NCBI GenBank assembly: GCA_902589185.1
Contig: CACIRZ010000001.1
Coordinates: forward strand, 1-64,000
DNA from: an uncultured SAR116 cluster alpha proteobacterium
GTDB lineage: Bacteria > Pseudomonadota > Alphaproteobacteria > Puniceispirillales > Marisalimonadaceae
Direction of reading: 5' to 3'
Length of the DNA: 64,000 nucleotides
This document shows positions 26,803-35,566 of this stretch, piece by piece. Position 1 is the first letter of the stretch. Each line of letters starts with the position of its first letter. The notes beneath the pieces were generated by a model. That model was not told the DNA's origin and searched no databases. It was given only the letters and a program-made list of their open reading frames with translations. A program made the position numbers and the translations under genes.

Positions 26803-27819
26803 TTAAAGTAAACCTATTTTCTTCATATAAGATAGATTTGACTCTAGAGCCTCTTTAGCAAGTGGGCTTTTTGAAGCAGCAGAGTTCCATGCATCAACAG
26901 CAATTTTTCTGAACTTAGCTCTCTCAGTAACAGGCCAATCGATGATTGTTAAATCACCAGCTGCCTTGTCTTTTTCAACCTGAGCTCTACCATCAAGGCC
27001 AGCATCTCTTAGTTTAGCTGTCCAAGTCATGTAGGTCCAAACTGTTAAGGCAGTTTGATGTTGTTTACTTAACTTATTAAAAACTTTCTTGTTAATAATA
27101 GTCTGTAGGTTAGCCATTGAGTGAATACCCGGATACAATGGATATTTAGCAATTTTATGGAAACCACTAGCATGGTTGTTTATGTAGACTGAAGCGTCAG
27201 CGGCATCAACAATACCTTTTTCTAATGAAGTATAAACCTCAGAGAAAGGAATTGAAGAAGGTGAAGCACCTGCTCTTCTGAAAACATCAGCAGCTAAACC
27301 TTCAGGTGATCTAATTTTCACACCTTTAAGATCTGCAACTCCATTGATTGGCACTTTTGAAACAAGAGCTTCTTTTCCATATGGACCACAGCCTAGAACA
27401 AGAATTTTACCTGGTAGAACGCTATCATATATTTTTTGTAACATTTCTTTTCCACCACCGTGCATACAATATTCTTGATATTGTTTTGGTGTGTCGTAAC
27501 CAGCAATCAAGTCACCCATAATTGCAAAAGCTGGATCTCTTCCTGCAAAATACGCAATAGCATTGAAATCGCCGTCTAGGATACCATTTGCAACTGCATC
27601 AATTGTTTCTCTGTGAGGTACAACAGACTTTGTCGGTAATCCTTCAATTTGTAATTTACCATCGGTAAGGTCTGACAATATTTTTGCCTTTTCCCCCATA
27701 TAAGTATGAGCCCAGTCACCGGCTTTAGAGCTCATCTGAAATTTTAATTTTTTTGCACTAGCGGCACCAGTAAAGGTTAGACCAGCTACTACTAAGGCAC
27801 TTATTAATATTTTTTTCAC
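26803..27819 (-). CDS. TRAP transporter substrate-binding protein (system 1, DctP/TakP-like)
   Basis: The true start is GTG at 27819: an 'AAGGAGG' box lies just upstream and the product opens with a clean signal peptide (KKILISALVVAGLTF...ASA). The tracked ATG lies before this ribosome site. About 338 residues. Typical DctP features are 'LKGVKIRSPEGLAADVFRRAGA' with the carboxylate-binding Arg, and 'EVYTSLEKGIVDAADASVY'. The overall pattern is nearer to keto-acid binding TakP-like proteins. The periplasmic protein would feed the fused permease at 28069. Substrate unproven. Confidence 0.9.
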   Translation of the reverse strand: MKKILISALVVAGLTFTGAASAKKLKFQMSSKAGDWAHTYMGEKAKILSDLTDGKLQIEGLPTKSVVPHRETIDAVANGILDGDFNAIAYFAGRDPAFAIMGDLIAGYDTPKQYQEYCMHGGGKEMLQKIYDSVLPGKILVLGCGPYGKEALVSKVPINGVADLKGVKIRSPEGLAADVFRRAGASPSSIPFSEVYTSLEKGIVDAADASVYINNHASGFHKIAKYPLYPGIHSMANLQTIINKKVFNKLSKQHQTALTVWTYMTWTAKLRDAGLDGRAQVEKDKAAGDLTIIDWPVTERAKFRKIAVDAWNSAASKSPLAKEALESNLSYMKKIGLL

Positions 27820-27841
27820 TATATTCCTCCTTTTGTGAAAA

Positions 27842-27964
27842 TCAACTGAAACCATCAGCTATGTAGAACATCATCCATGTAATCAAAACCGCGAAAGCAA
27901 ATCCAGCAATCCAAGCCCAGGGACCGTAGGTATCTACATGATCGCTTCTAACAGGTTTAGCCAC
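27842..27964 (-). CDS. 40-aa TRAP-associated membrane microprotein (not in ORF track)
   Basis: On the minus strand a GTG at 27964, preceded by 'AAGGAGGA' at good spacing, opens 40 codons ending TGA at 27842. The product has a short polar start ('AKPVRSDHVDTYGPW') and one tryptophan-rich helix ('AWIAGFAFAVLITWMMFYIADG'). The TRAP binding-protein GTG lies 22 bases beyond its stop, so both are on one transcript. It could be a small accessory subunit of TRAP system 1. No known family recognised. Confidence 0.72.
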   Translation of the reverse strand: MAKPVRSDHVDTYGPWAWIAGFAFAVLITWMMFYIADGFS

Positions 27965-27983
27965 AATTTCCTCCTTGGTTCTT

Positions 27984-28003
27984 GACATACGAAAATATAT
28001 GTC
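27984..28003. promoter_or_regulatory. Inverted repeat over a TTGACA box between divergent TRAP genes
   Basis: GACATA and TATGTC arms lie 8 bases apart, giving a 20-bp operator-like site. A TTGACA (27982-27987) overlaps its left arm. The site sits between the 40-aa/binding-protein operon and the fused permease gene, where a regulator could control both. Base pairing is short, so confidence is low. Confidence 0.3.
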
Positions 28004-28030
28004 TCTAATAATGTTAATGTGTTAATTGTT

Positions 28031-28036
28031 TATAAT
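28031..28036 (+). promoter_or_regulatory. Probable -10 box of TRAP system 1 permease
   Basis: A perfect TATAAT lies 38 bases before the permease ATG, with TG two bases ahead of it. A strong -35 at normal spacing is not evident. A GGGGGA ribosome site follows at about 28057. Confidence 0.35.
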
Positions 28037-28068
28037 GCAAGTATAAAATTCATATTGGGGGAAATTTA

Positions 28069-30126
28069 ATGGCAGAAACAGTCCAAAAGCAAAATTTAGA
28101 CTTGGATAATATGGAAAATTTTGAGACTGGGAAAGATAGTTTTGCCTTCTTTGACCACTTCAGTAAGTTTTCTGGGCTAGCTGTAGCACAACTTTATTTA
28201 ATATGTGCTGCTGTAACAGGATACGAAGTTATTTCCAGATATGTTTTTGACAACCCAACCCAATGGGTATTTGAAGTTGTTATGGTTTTAGCTGCTACGG
28301 CATGGATGTTATCAGCTGCATATGTAACACTTCATAAAAGACATATTGGTATCACTGTCTTTTATATAATGGCATCTGACAAGGGTAAATGGTGGCTTGA
28401 TTTCATTGCTTATGTTGTAGGTATCATAGCCTTGTGGCTACTTATAGATGACTCAGTTATTCGCGCACTTGATTCCGTAATGATGCTAGAAAAAGCAGGT
28501 AGTGCGTGGAACTCTCCACAACCAATGATATTAAAATCTATGCTCACCATCGGTGCAACAACTTACATAATTCAATTGATGATTAATCTTTATAGGCATT
28601 TTAGCTCAAATATTGCAAAAAAAATAGTTTTAGCAATTTGTGGTTTGATAATTTTGAGAATCACTTGCGTTATTATAGTACATTTTATAGGAGAAGAGAG
28701 TTTTGCTGGATACATAAATTCCATCTATGCTGCAGTTGGAAGTCATATTAATCCACAAGATTACCTTAACATGCAGGATATGAATATAGGTACTGCAAGC
28801 ATATTAATTGTTGTATTAATGCTAGTATTGATGATGACAGGTATGCCTTTGGGCGTGGTTACTTTATTTGTATCAGTTCTTAGTGCACTTTGCTATTTTG
28901 GTTATGGTGGTCTTTATTTAGTTTCTACTAATGCCTTTGGATTATTAGAAAAATATCCATTAATTGCTGTGCCATTATTTGTGTTAATGGCTTCAATTTT
29001 AGAAAGAGCTGGTGTCGCTGAAGATTTATTTGACGCTATGTCAATTTTTGCAGGTAAGTTACGTGGTGGCGTTGCCATTCAAACAATCGCTGTGGCAGTT
29101 GTTTTAGCTGCTATGTCAGGTGTTATGGGTGGAGAAATTGTTATGCTTGGCTTAGTTGCCTTACCTCAATTACTTAGATTAGGTTACGACAGAAAAATGT
29201 CAATTGGACTAATTTGTGCGTCTGGGGCATTAGCAACTCTTATTCCACCAAGTATCATAATGATTATTTATGGATTGTCTGCCCAAGTTGCCATTGGTGA
29301 TTTATTTATGGCTGGAGCTGTTCCTGGTTTAATGCTAGCTGGTCTTTATGCCATTTATGTACTTGCAAGATGTAATATAAATCCTTCAATGGCACCAACT
29401 GCAGAAGAAGTAGCAAAAGCAAGACAAAAAGAAATGAAGATGTCTAAAGATAAGCTTTATGCTGTATTTTTGAGTATCTTCTTAATTTTCTGTGTAATGG
29501 GATCAATTTATGGCGGGATTGCATCAGTAACCGAAGCTGCAGCAGTAGGTGTTTTAGGAGCTATTTTTGTTGCATGGTTTAGAAATGCTTATAGTTGGAA
29601 CCTACTACAAGTAGCTCTTGCTGGAACAATGTCTACTGTTGGAACAATTATTTGGTTAATTTTAGGGGCTGTAGCATTTGTAGGAATTTACAATCTTATA
29701 GGTGGGGCAGATTTTATGAGATCCTTATTTTCAGGATTAGGATTGCCTGCTATAGGAATAGTTTTTGTTATGATGGGGATTTTAGTTATCCTTGGAACAT
29801 TTATGGAGTGGATTGCAATAGCATTTATAACTGTTCCTGTGTTTGCTCCTGTTGTTGTTGGAATGGCACCAGAACTAGGTTTAGAACCTGAGTGGGCTGC
29901 TGTGTGGTTTGGTGTGTTATTTGTTATGAACATCCAAATTTATTTCCTATCACCACCATTTGGACCTGCATGTTTTTGGTTGAAATCCGTTGCACCAGCA
30001 GATATTACCTTACAAGAAATTTTTGTATCTGTTCTTCCATTTATAGCTCTACAAATAACAGGTATGTTATTAGTAATGTTTTATCCTGAAATTGCTCTTT
30101 GGTTTCCAAAGTGGCTTGGATCATAG
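28069..30126 (+). CDS. TRAP transporter fused DctQM permease (system 1)
   Basis: 685 residues joining both TRAP membrane subunits. Residues about 35-180 form the small four-helix DctQ part ('VISRYVFDNPTQWVFEVVM' is typical). A linking helix follows, and from about 240 the DctM part contains 'MTGMPLGVVTLFVSVLSALCYFG', 'VPLFVLMASILERAGVAEDLF', 'GEIVMLGLVALPQLLRLGYDRKMSIGLICASGALATLIPPS' and 'TEAAAVGVLGAI'. It is a Na+-driven importer in the inner membrane. Divergent from its probable binding protein. Confidence 0.93.
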   Translation: MAETVQKQNLDLDNMENFETGKDSFAFFDHFSKFSGLAVAQLYLICAAVTGYEVISRYVFDNPTQWVFEVVMVLAATAWMLSAAYVTLHKRHIGITVFYIMASDKGKWWLDFIAYVVGIIALWLLIDDSVIRALDSVMMLEKAGSAWNSPQPMILKSMLTIGATTYIIQLMINLYRHFSSNIAKKIVLAICGLIILRITCVIIVHFIGEESFAGYINSIYAAVGSHINPQDYLNMQDMNIGTASILIVVLMLVLMMTGMPLGVVTLFVSVLSALCYFGYGGLYLVSTNAFGLLEKYPLIAVPLFVLMASILERAGVAEDLFDAMSIFAGKLRGGVAIQTIAVAVVLAAMSGVMGGEIVMLGLVALPQLLRLGYDRKMSIGLICASGALATLIPPSIIMIIYGLSAQVAIGDLFMAGAVPGLMLAGLYAIYVLARCNINPSMAPTAEEVAKARQKEMKMSKDKLYAVFLSIFLIFCVMGSIYGGIASVTEAAAVGVLGAIFVAWFRNAYSWNLLQVALAGTMSTVGTIIWLILGAVAFVGIYNLIGGADFMRSLFSGLGLPAIGIVFVMMGILVILGTFMEWIAIAFITVPVFAPVVVGMAPELGLEPEWAAVWFGVLFVMNIQIYFLSPPFGPACFWLKSVAPADITLQEIFVSVLPFIALQITGMLLVMFYPEIALWFPKWLGS

Positions 30127-30762
30127 ATAATCATTAATGTAAGGATAGATTTGCAACCAACCATCTAAAGTCATTTTAGATGATAGGTAAACTAAAAAAG
30201 CAAGACCTAAATATGATAGCCATTTAAACTTGGTTAACAATTTAACTATAGCGGTTGCAAATAGAGCCATAATTAAAATGGCAAAGGCAATTCCTAAGAT
30301 CAACAATGTTTTATTATCCCTGGCTATTGCGGTTATGGCTATAACATTATCAAGAGACATCGAGATATCAGCTATGATTATAGTTATAAGTGCACCTTTT
30401 AATCCTTTTCCAGATACATCTTTTTGAAGCTTTTCTTTATCTTCATCAGATGATGAGAATTCTTTTATGTCATTGTAAAATTTCCAACAAACCCAAAAAA
30501 GTAATAATCCACCTAATAAAAGTAATCCAGGAATGCTTATTAAATAAGAAGCAATAAGAGCAAATAATATTCTAAGGACCGCAGCAGCCATCAAGCCAAT
30601 AAAAATTACTTTTTTACGATTTTCTTCTGGAACTGCTGCTGCTGCCATTCCAATTATTAGAGCATTGTCCCCAGATAATACAATATCAGCAATAATTATT
30701 TGAGTTACATCTAATATCCACTCAAGCAAATTTAAATCTCCAAATTTTCGGATAAGTAACAT
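30121..30762 (-). CDS. TerC family integral membrane protein
   Basis: 213 residues with seven hydrophobic helices. The two inverted repeats each carry the family acidic motif: 'IIIADIVLSGDNALIIGMAAA' near 22-42 and 'IIIADISMSLDNVIAITAIA' near 127-146. This short form resembles YjbE/YkoY, members linked to manganese export during exoenzyme metalation. It overlaps the convergent TRAP permease by 6 bases. Confidence 0.9.
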   Translation of the reverse strand: MLLIRKFGDLNLLEWILDVTQIIIADIVLSGDNALIIGMAAAAVPEENRKKVIFIGLMAAAVLRILFALIASYLISIPGLLLLGGLLLFWVCWKFYNDIKEFSSSDEDKEKLQKDVSGKGLKGALITIIIADISMSLDNVIAITAIARDNKTLLILGIAFAILIMALFATAIVKLLTKFKWLSYLGLAFLVYLSSKMTLDGWLQIYPYINDYL

Positions 30763-30875
30763 TGTTTAAATTTTTAATCAATGAAGTCCTAAATTTAATT
30801 TAACCCAATTATTATATTTAAATATTGATATGCGAATATAATTGACTAGTATCACCTGAAACAAAGGGAAAAATA

Positions 30876-32471
30876 ATGAATAAGGATTACAATTATATCA
30901 TAGTTGGAGCTGGCTCTGCTGGTTGTGCTGTTGCAAATAGGTTATCAGAAAATCCAAATAATAAAGTATTATTAATAGAAGCTGGTAGATCTTCACATCC
31001 TGTTTCAAGGCTTCCAGCAAGTTTTGCACTTTTAATTGATAATCCTAAAGCTAATTGGAGATATAGATCTGAACCTGAAGAAAATACCTCTAATAGACAA
31101 ATCCCTATACCACGTGGAAAATTACTTGGTGGCTCTAGTTCTATTAATGGGCTTGTATATGTCAGAGGCAATAAACTCGATTATGACACTTGGGCTCAAA
31201 TGGGTAATACTGGGTGGTCTTATGACGATGTCTTGCCTTTTTTTAAAAAAATTGAGAATTACCAAGGTGAATTAACAGAACTTAGAAGTTCTGAGGGTCC
31301 ATTAAAAATTTCTGAAGTAGTAGATAGAAATCCTATTTATGAAGGGTTATTCAAAGGTGCAAGTGAAATAGGTATACCAACCAATAAAGACTATAATGGC
31401 GATGAACAAGAAGGCATAAGTTATACTCAAACGACAATTTTTAAAGGCGAAAGAATGAGTGCAGAAGTAGCTTATTTAAAGCCGATTAGATCAAGAAAAA
31501 ATCTTACTATAATTACTAATTCACTTGTTACAAAATTGTTGTTTGATGGTAAGACATGTATTGGAGTAAAAGTTAAAAACAAAAATAAAGTTAATGAATT
31601 TTTTGCCCAGAACGAAGTTATTTTATGCGGTGGAGCTATAAATTCACCACAAGTATTAGAATTATCTGGAATTGGAAATCGATCTATTTTAGAAGAAAAA
31701 GGAATATCTTTAGTTCATGAATTAAAAGGAGTTGGAGAAAATTTAAGAGATCATCTAGGTCCAAGATTAGTATATAATATTACTAAGAGAGGAATATCGT
31801 ATAATGATAAGGCCAGAGGTTTAAATTTAATAAAACAAGTTCTGACTTATGCTTTTAAGAGAGAAGGTTTTTTAACTTTACCGTCAGCTCCAGTTCTTGG
31901 ATTTTTCAAAACTAGAAAAGAATTAGTTGCCCCGGACATTCAGGTACATTTTATTCCATATAAGGTTGTATTAAATAATGGAAAAAGAACCTTAGGAAAG
32001 GAACCAGGTATTACGTGCACTGTTAATCAAAACTTACCTGAAAGCAAGGGAACTATTCATATTAAATCGGACAATCCAGAAGAATATCCTAGTATAAAAT
32101 ATAATTTTCTATCTAGCGAGTTAGATAGAGACACTCTAGTTGCAGGAGTTAAATTAATAAGAAAACTAATGCAATCAGAAGCAATGAAAGAATTTTGTGA
32201 TACAGAAATTCAACCTGGGTACGATTTTTCTTCAGATGAAAACATTATGCAATTTATCAGAAACAAAGCTGAGACGCTTTATCATCCTTCAGGTACATGT
32301 AAAATGGGATTCGACCAAGAATCAGTTGTTGACAAAAATTTAAAAGTTCATGGCATTAAAGGTCTTCGTATTGCTGATGCTTCAATAATGCCAACACTAG
32401 TCTCCGGGAATACAAATGCAGTTTGTATGATGATTGGTGAACGTTGTGCTGACTTTATATTGAATAACTAA
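30876..32471 (+). CDS. GMC oxidoreductase (choline dehydrogenase-like)
   Basis: 531 residues, FAD-dependent GMC family. The N-terminal dinucleotide motif is 'IIVGAGSAGCAVANRLSE', followed by GMC signature 1 'PRGKLLGGSSSINGLVYVRG' near 78-97 and signature 2 'GGAINSPQVLELSGIG' near 253-268. The catalytic His lies in 'LYHPSGTCKMG' and a second active-site residue in 'SGNTNAVCMMIGERCADFI'. Oxidises an alcohol to an aldehyde or acid; choline is only one possibility. The next gene starts 2 bases after the stop, so the two are coupled. Confidence 0.92.
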   Translation: MNKDYNYIIVGAGSAGCAVANRLSENPNNKVLLIEAGRSSHPVSRLPASFALLIDNPKANWRYRSEPEENTSNRQIPIPRGKLLGGSSSINGLVYVRGNKLDYDTWAQMGNTGWSYDDVLPFFKKIENYQGELTELRSSEGPLKISEVVDRNPIYEGLFKGASEIGIPTNKDYNGDEQEGISYTQTTIFKGERMSAEVAYLKPIRSRKNLTIITNSLVTKLLFDGKTCIGVKVKNKNKVNEFFAQNEVILCGGAINSPQVLELSGIGNRSILEEKGISLVHELKGVGENLRDHLGPRLVYNITKRGISYNDKARGLNLIKQVLTYAFKREGFLTLPSAPVLGFFKTRKELVAPDIQVHFIPYKVVLNNGKRTLGKEPGITCTVNQNLPESKGTIHIKSDNPEEYPSIKYNFLSSELDRDTLVAGVKLIRKLMQSEAMKEFCDTEIQPGYDFSSDENIMQFIRNKAETLYHPSGTCKMGFDQESVVDKNLKVHGIKGLRIADASIMPTLVSGNTNAVCMMIGERCADFILNN

Positions 32472-32473
32472 AA

Positions 32474-33298
32474 ATGGTAAATAGATCTGATATAGAAACT
32501 TTTTGGACTCGAGGTGATATTCATTCAAGAATCCATAAAGCTATGTCAGAGGCTGGTTTAAATGATAGAAAATTAGAGATTGAAGATTTATTTCCTATTG
32601 ATCAGTATCATGCTCGAGGGATTGCAGCTACTGTAGATCTCGGGAAAAGAATGCCAATATCTGAAAATCAAAGCATCATAGATATTGGATGTGGACTTGG
32701 AGGACCTGCAAGATATTTTGCAAAACAATTTAGATGTTTCATAACAGGAATAGACATAACACCTAGCTTTATAGAAATTGGCAATAAGTTTAACAATCTT
32801 ACCTCAATGTCCAAGCAAGTATCTCTTCAAATAGGTAATGGTGAAACTCTAGATTTTGAAGATGAAACTTTTGATGGTGGATATTCGCAACATGTAACTA
32901 TGAATATCAAAAATAGAAAAGAGTTTTTTTTGGAAGCATTTAGAGTTTTAAAAAAAGGGACTTTTTTTGCTTTTTCAGAACATGGATTAGGGCCAAAAGA
33001 AAATCCAATTTTCCCATTACCATGGGCAGACACAGCGGAGATGAGTTTTTTGTTCTCTCCTGAAAATACAATAGCCTTATTAGAAGAAGTTGGATTTTAT
33101 GATATTCAAATTATAGAAACATCTGAGAAATATATTTCAGGTTATGAAAAAATGATCAATACTAAATCTAAAAAAGAAAATCCTATTCTAGGAATTCATG
33201 TAATAGGAGGAAAAACAATGAAACAAAGATCTAAAAACTCTATGCAATGTATTAAAGAAAAGCGTACGTTACCATTTGAGATTGTATGTAAAAAATAA
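32474..33298 (+). CDS. SAM-dependent methyltransferase (sarcosine/dimethylglycine MT-like)
   Basis: 274 residues, class I methyltransferase fold. Motif I is 'IIDIGCGLGGPARYFA' near 72-87, motif II ends 'GIDITPSFIEIG', motif IV reads 'DGGYSQHVTMNI' and a post-motif 'FRVLKKGTFFAFSEHG' follows. The pattern resembles sarcosine/dimethylglycine N-methyltransferases, which make glycine betaine. Beside a choline dehydrogenase-like GMC enzyme this hints at betaine or other N-methyl metabolism, but the substrate is not proven. Confidence 0.85.
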   Translation: MVNRSDIETFWTRGDIHSRIHKAMSEAGLNDRKLEIEDLFPIDQYHARGIAATVDLGKRMPISENQSIIDIGCGLGGPARYFAKQFRCFITGIDITPSFIEIGNKFNNLTSMSKQVSLQIGNGETLDFEDETFDGGYSQHVTMNIKNRKEFFLEAFRVLKKGTFFAFSEHGLGPKENPIFPLPWADTAEMSFLFSPENTIALLEEVGFYDIQIIETSEKYISGYEKMINTKSKKENPILGIHVIGGKTMKQRSKNSMQCIKEKRTLPFEIVCKK

Positions 33299-33307
33299 TT
33301 TTAAAAC

Positions 33308-34000
33308 CTAAAAATTCAAAATTATTCTTTTATTCATTTTACCTTTGTTTTCTATTTTTACAGATTTAACATGATTGATCTCAGATGTTTTATTTACATG
33401 TGTTCCACCACATGGCTGAAAATCAATATCATCTCCAATTTTTATCATTCTAATTTGCCCTGATCCTCTTGGAGGTTTCACCGACATAGTTCTAACTAAT
33501 TCTGGATTTTCGTCTAACTCTTTATCTGTTATACTTGATATATAAATTGAATAGTCTTCGTCAATTAATTTATTAATTTTATCTAATACTTCTTCTTTAT
33601 CAGGCTTGCTTTCAAGATCAAAGTCTAGACGACCTCTTCCGTCACCTATAGAACCTCCTGTGACAGGAAAAGGTATAATTGAACATAACAGGTGAAGTGA
33701 AGTATGCACTTTCATATAACTATATCTTTTAATCCAATTTAAATTTAATCTAACCTTTTCATCTTTTTTTAAACCATCAATATTTTCTATCAAATGAACT
33801 AATTTATTATCAATATATCTAGTTCCAATAACGTTAATTGTTTGATTATCTATTGTGATTGAACCTTCATCTCCAGGCTGTCCTCCACCTTCAGGATAAA
33901 AAATAGTTTCATTTAGTACTAAACCTTCAGGTACAATTTCAGAGATAATTGTATTATGTTCTTTCAAATATGAATCGTTTCTGAATAACTCAATTGTCAT
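33308..34000 (-). CDS. Alanyl-tRNA editing protein (AlaX-like)
   Basis: 230 residues matching the AlaRS editing domain. An N-terminal beta barrel has 'FYPEGGGQPGDEG' near 34-46; zinc ligands are His99 and His103 in 'HTSLHLL', and Cys197 and His201 in 'QPCGGTHV'. It would hydrolyse Ser- or Gly-mischarged tRNA-Ala in trans. Length fits AlaX-M/L type rather than the short AlaX-S. Divergent from the SDR at 34100. Confidence 0.92.
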   Translation of the reverse strand: MTIELFRNDSYLKEHNTIISEIVPEGLVLNETIFYPEGGGQPGDEGSITIDNQTINVIGTRYIDNKLVHLIENIDGLKKDEKVRLNLNWIKRYSYMKVHTSLHLLCSIIPFPVTGGSIGDGRGRLDFDLESKPDKEEVLDKINKLIDEDYSIYISSITDKELDENPELVRTMSVKPPRGSGQIRMIKIGDDIDFQPCGGTHVNKTSEINHVKSVKIENKGKMNKRIILNF

Positions 34001-34099
34001 TTTAATACCTTTACTATATCTTAAACTTTACTAACAAATCTCAAAGTAAAATGTTATAAAAATTTTCTGAATTATAAATAAATTTAAAGGATAAATAAA

Positions 34100-34804
34100 A
34101 TGGATATTAATGGTAAAAAGGCTATTGTTTTTGGAGGCACATCTGGGATAGGACTTTCAGCAACTCAGTTGTTGTCAGATAAAGGTGCTCATGTAATAGC
34201 ACTCAGCCGGAACCCAGAGAAATTAGGAAATGTTCCCAAAAATGTTATAACAAAAAAAATGAATGTTTTAGATAGAGATGCGTTAGAAAAGTTTTTTCAA
34301 GAAGAAGGCGAATATGATATTTTAGTTAATTCCGCTACCGGCGGCGCCAGAGCCGTTGGACCATTTTTATCCATGGATTTAGATGGTTACAAAGCCTCAT
34401 TTGATAAGTTGTGGGGATATACTAATGTAGTTAGATATGGTACTAAATTTCTTAAGGATAATGGAAACATTGTTTTAGTAAGTGGCTCTCCTGCTAGAAA
34501 ATGTAGACCTGGGCAAATTGCCATTTCATCAGTAGGCGGTGCTGTAGAAGCATTTGCAAGAGGTATAGCTCCTGAGATAGCTCCAAAAAGAATTAATATA
34601 GTTTCACCTGGAATTATTGATACCCCCATGAGTCCTCTTCAAGGTAAAGAAAGAGAAGATTATTATAAAAACACAACAAACCACAATTTAATTCCTAGAG
34701 CAGGAACTCCAGATGAAGTAGCGACTGGAATAATTTTTGCAATTGAAAACGAATTCATTACTGGAACAACAATTGATATTGATGGTGGTTGGTTAATTTC
34801 ATAG
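34100..34804 (+). CDS. Atypical SDR lacking the YxxxK motif
   Basis: 234 residues with an SDR Rossmann fold: cofactor motif 'FGGTSGIGLSATQLL' at 11-25, 'LVNSATGGA' in place of NNAG near 76-84, and 'SPGIIDTPMSP' with C-terminal 'TGTTIDIDGGW'. Where a classical SDR reads YSASKAA, this protein reads 'ISSVGGA', so both the catalytic Tyr and Lys are missing while Ser ('VSGSP') remains. Such SDRs exist in divergent subgroups of unclear activity. It may bind NAD(P) without classical catalysis. Confidence 0.85.
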   Translation: MDINGKKAIVFGGTSGIGLSATQLLSDKGAHVIALSRNPEKLGNVPKNVITKKMNVLDRDALEKFFQEEGEYDILVNSATGGARAVGPFLSMDLDGYKASFDKLWGYTNVVRYGTKFLKDNGNIVLVSGSPARKCRPGQIAISSVGGAVEAFARGIAPEIAPKRINIVSPGIIDTPMSPLQGKEREDYYKNTTNHNLIPRAGTPDEVATGIIFAIENEFITGTTIDIDGGWLIS

Positions 34805-34813
34805 AAAAATTAA

Positions 34814-34838
34814 AGGAGAGTATATTTTGTACTCTCCT
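34814..34838. terminator. Hairpin between convergent SDR and DUF445 genes
   Basis: AGGAGAGTA and TACTCTCCT pair as a perfect 9-bp stem with a 7-base loop. On the minus strand the stem runs into TTTAATTTTTC, suiting termination of the leftward aromatic/DUF445 transcript. The plus-strand tail is less T-rich. Confidence 0.65.
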
Positions 34839-34847
34839 ACTTGTACT

Positions 34848-35540
34848 TTACAAAATATTAAATCCTATAGGACTTAATACTAAACCTAAAAAACCACCAA
34901 AAAAGCCTCCCCAAACTACGAGCCAGCCTAAATGCTCTTTAATCATTTTTTGAATAATAATTTTTATATCTTCAGGGGATAAATCGGCTAACCTTGCGTC
35001 TAATATATTTTCAATCTTTAATAATAAAGATGCAGTAGTTTCAGAACTATTTTCATTGGAAGTATTTTCAGTCACAAAGTCTTCAATAATTATTTTTATT
35101 TTTTTAGTAAAAGGATCTTTAAGAGGATCAAGAGCTTTTCGACCACCAACCATTGCAAGCATACCACCTAATTGTGAACCCTCTATCGCTTCTACTAAAC
35201 CTAAAAAAACCTTATCAAAATCAATCTTATTAATGATTGTTTCCGAAGCACTAACTTTATTGTCTAATAAAAAATTATTTATTTGAGTTTCAGTAAATAA
35301 CTCTTGTAAAATAAGGTTCTTTATTCCTAGTTTAATATCTTCGAACTTATCTAGAATAACTCCTGATCCATAAAAAAGGGGTATTTTTTCAAACAACATA
35401 TGAATAGCTAACCAATTAGTTATGCTGCCAGATAGAGCAAATACTCCTATGATTATAATGAATGGATAGTTTTCTTGATAAATATAACCTACAATTATAA
35501 TTAATATTGATAATAAATTTGTTATTAAAGATTTATTCAT
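34848..35540 (-). CDS. DUF445 family membrane protein
   Basis: 230 residues. Two N-terminal helices lead into 'GSITNWLAIHMLFEKIP', the family hallmark (A-x-TNWLAI-x-MLF), then a long amphipathic region and a C-terminal glycine-rich helix ('GGFFGGFLGLVLSPIG'). Members are inner-membrane proteins of unknown function. It starts 26 bases after the FAH gene and probably shares its transcript. Confidence 0.88.
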   Translation of the reverse strand: MNKSLITNLLSILIIIVGYIYQENYPFIIIIGVFALSGSITNWLAIHMLFEKIPLFYGSGVILDKFEDIKLGIKNLILQELFTETQINNFLLDNKVSASETIINKIDFDKVFLGLVEAIEGSQLGGMLAMVGGRKALDPLKDPFTKKIKIIIEDFVTENTSNENSSETTASLLLKIENILDARLADLSPEDIKIIIQKMIKEHLGWLVVWGGFFGGFLGLVLSPIGFNIL

Positions 35541-35566
35541 TATTTATAAATCCTCATAAATTTAAT

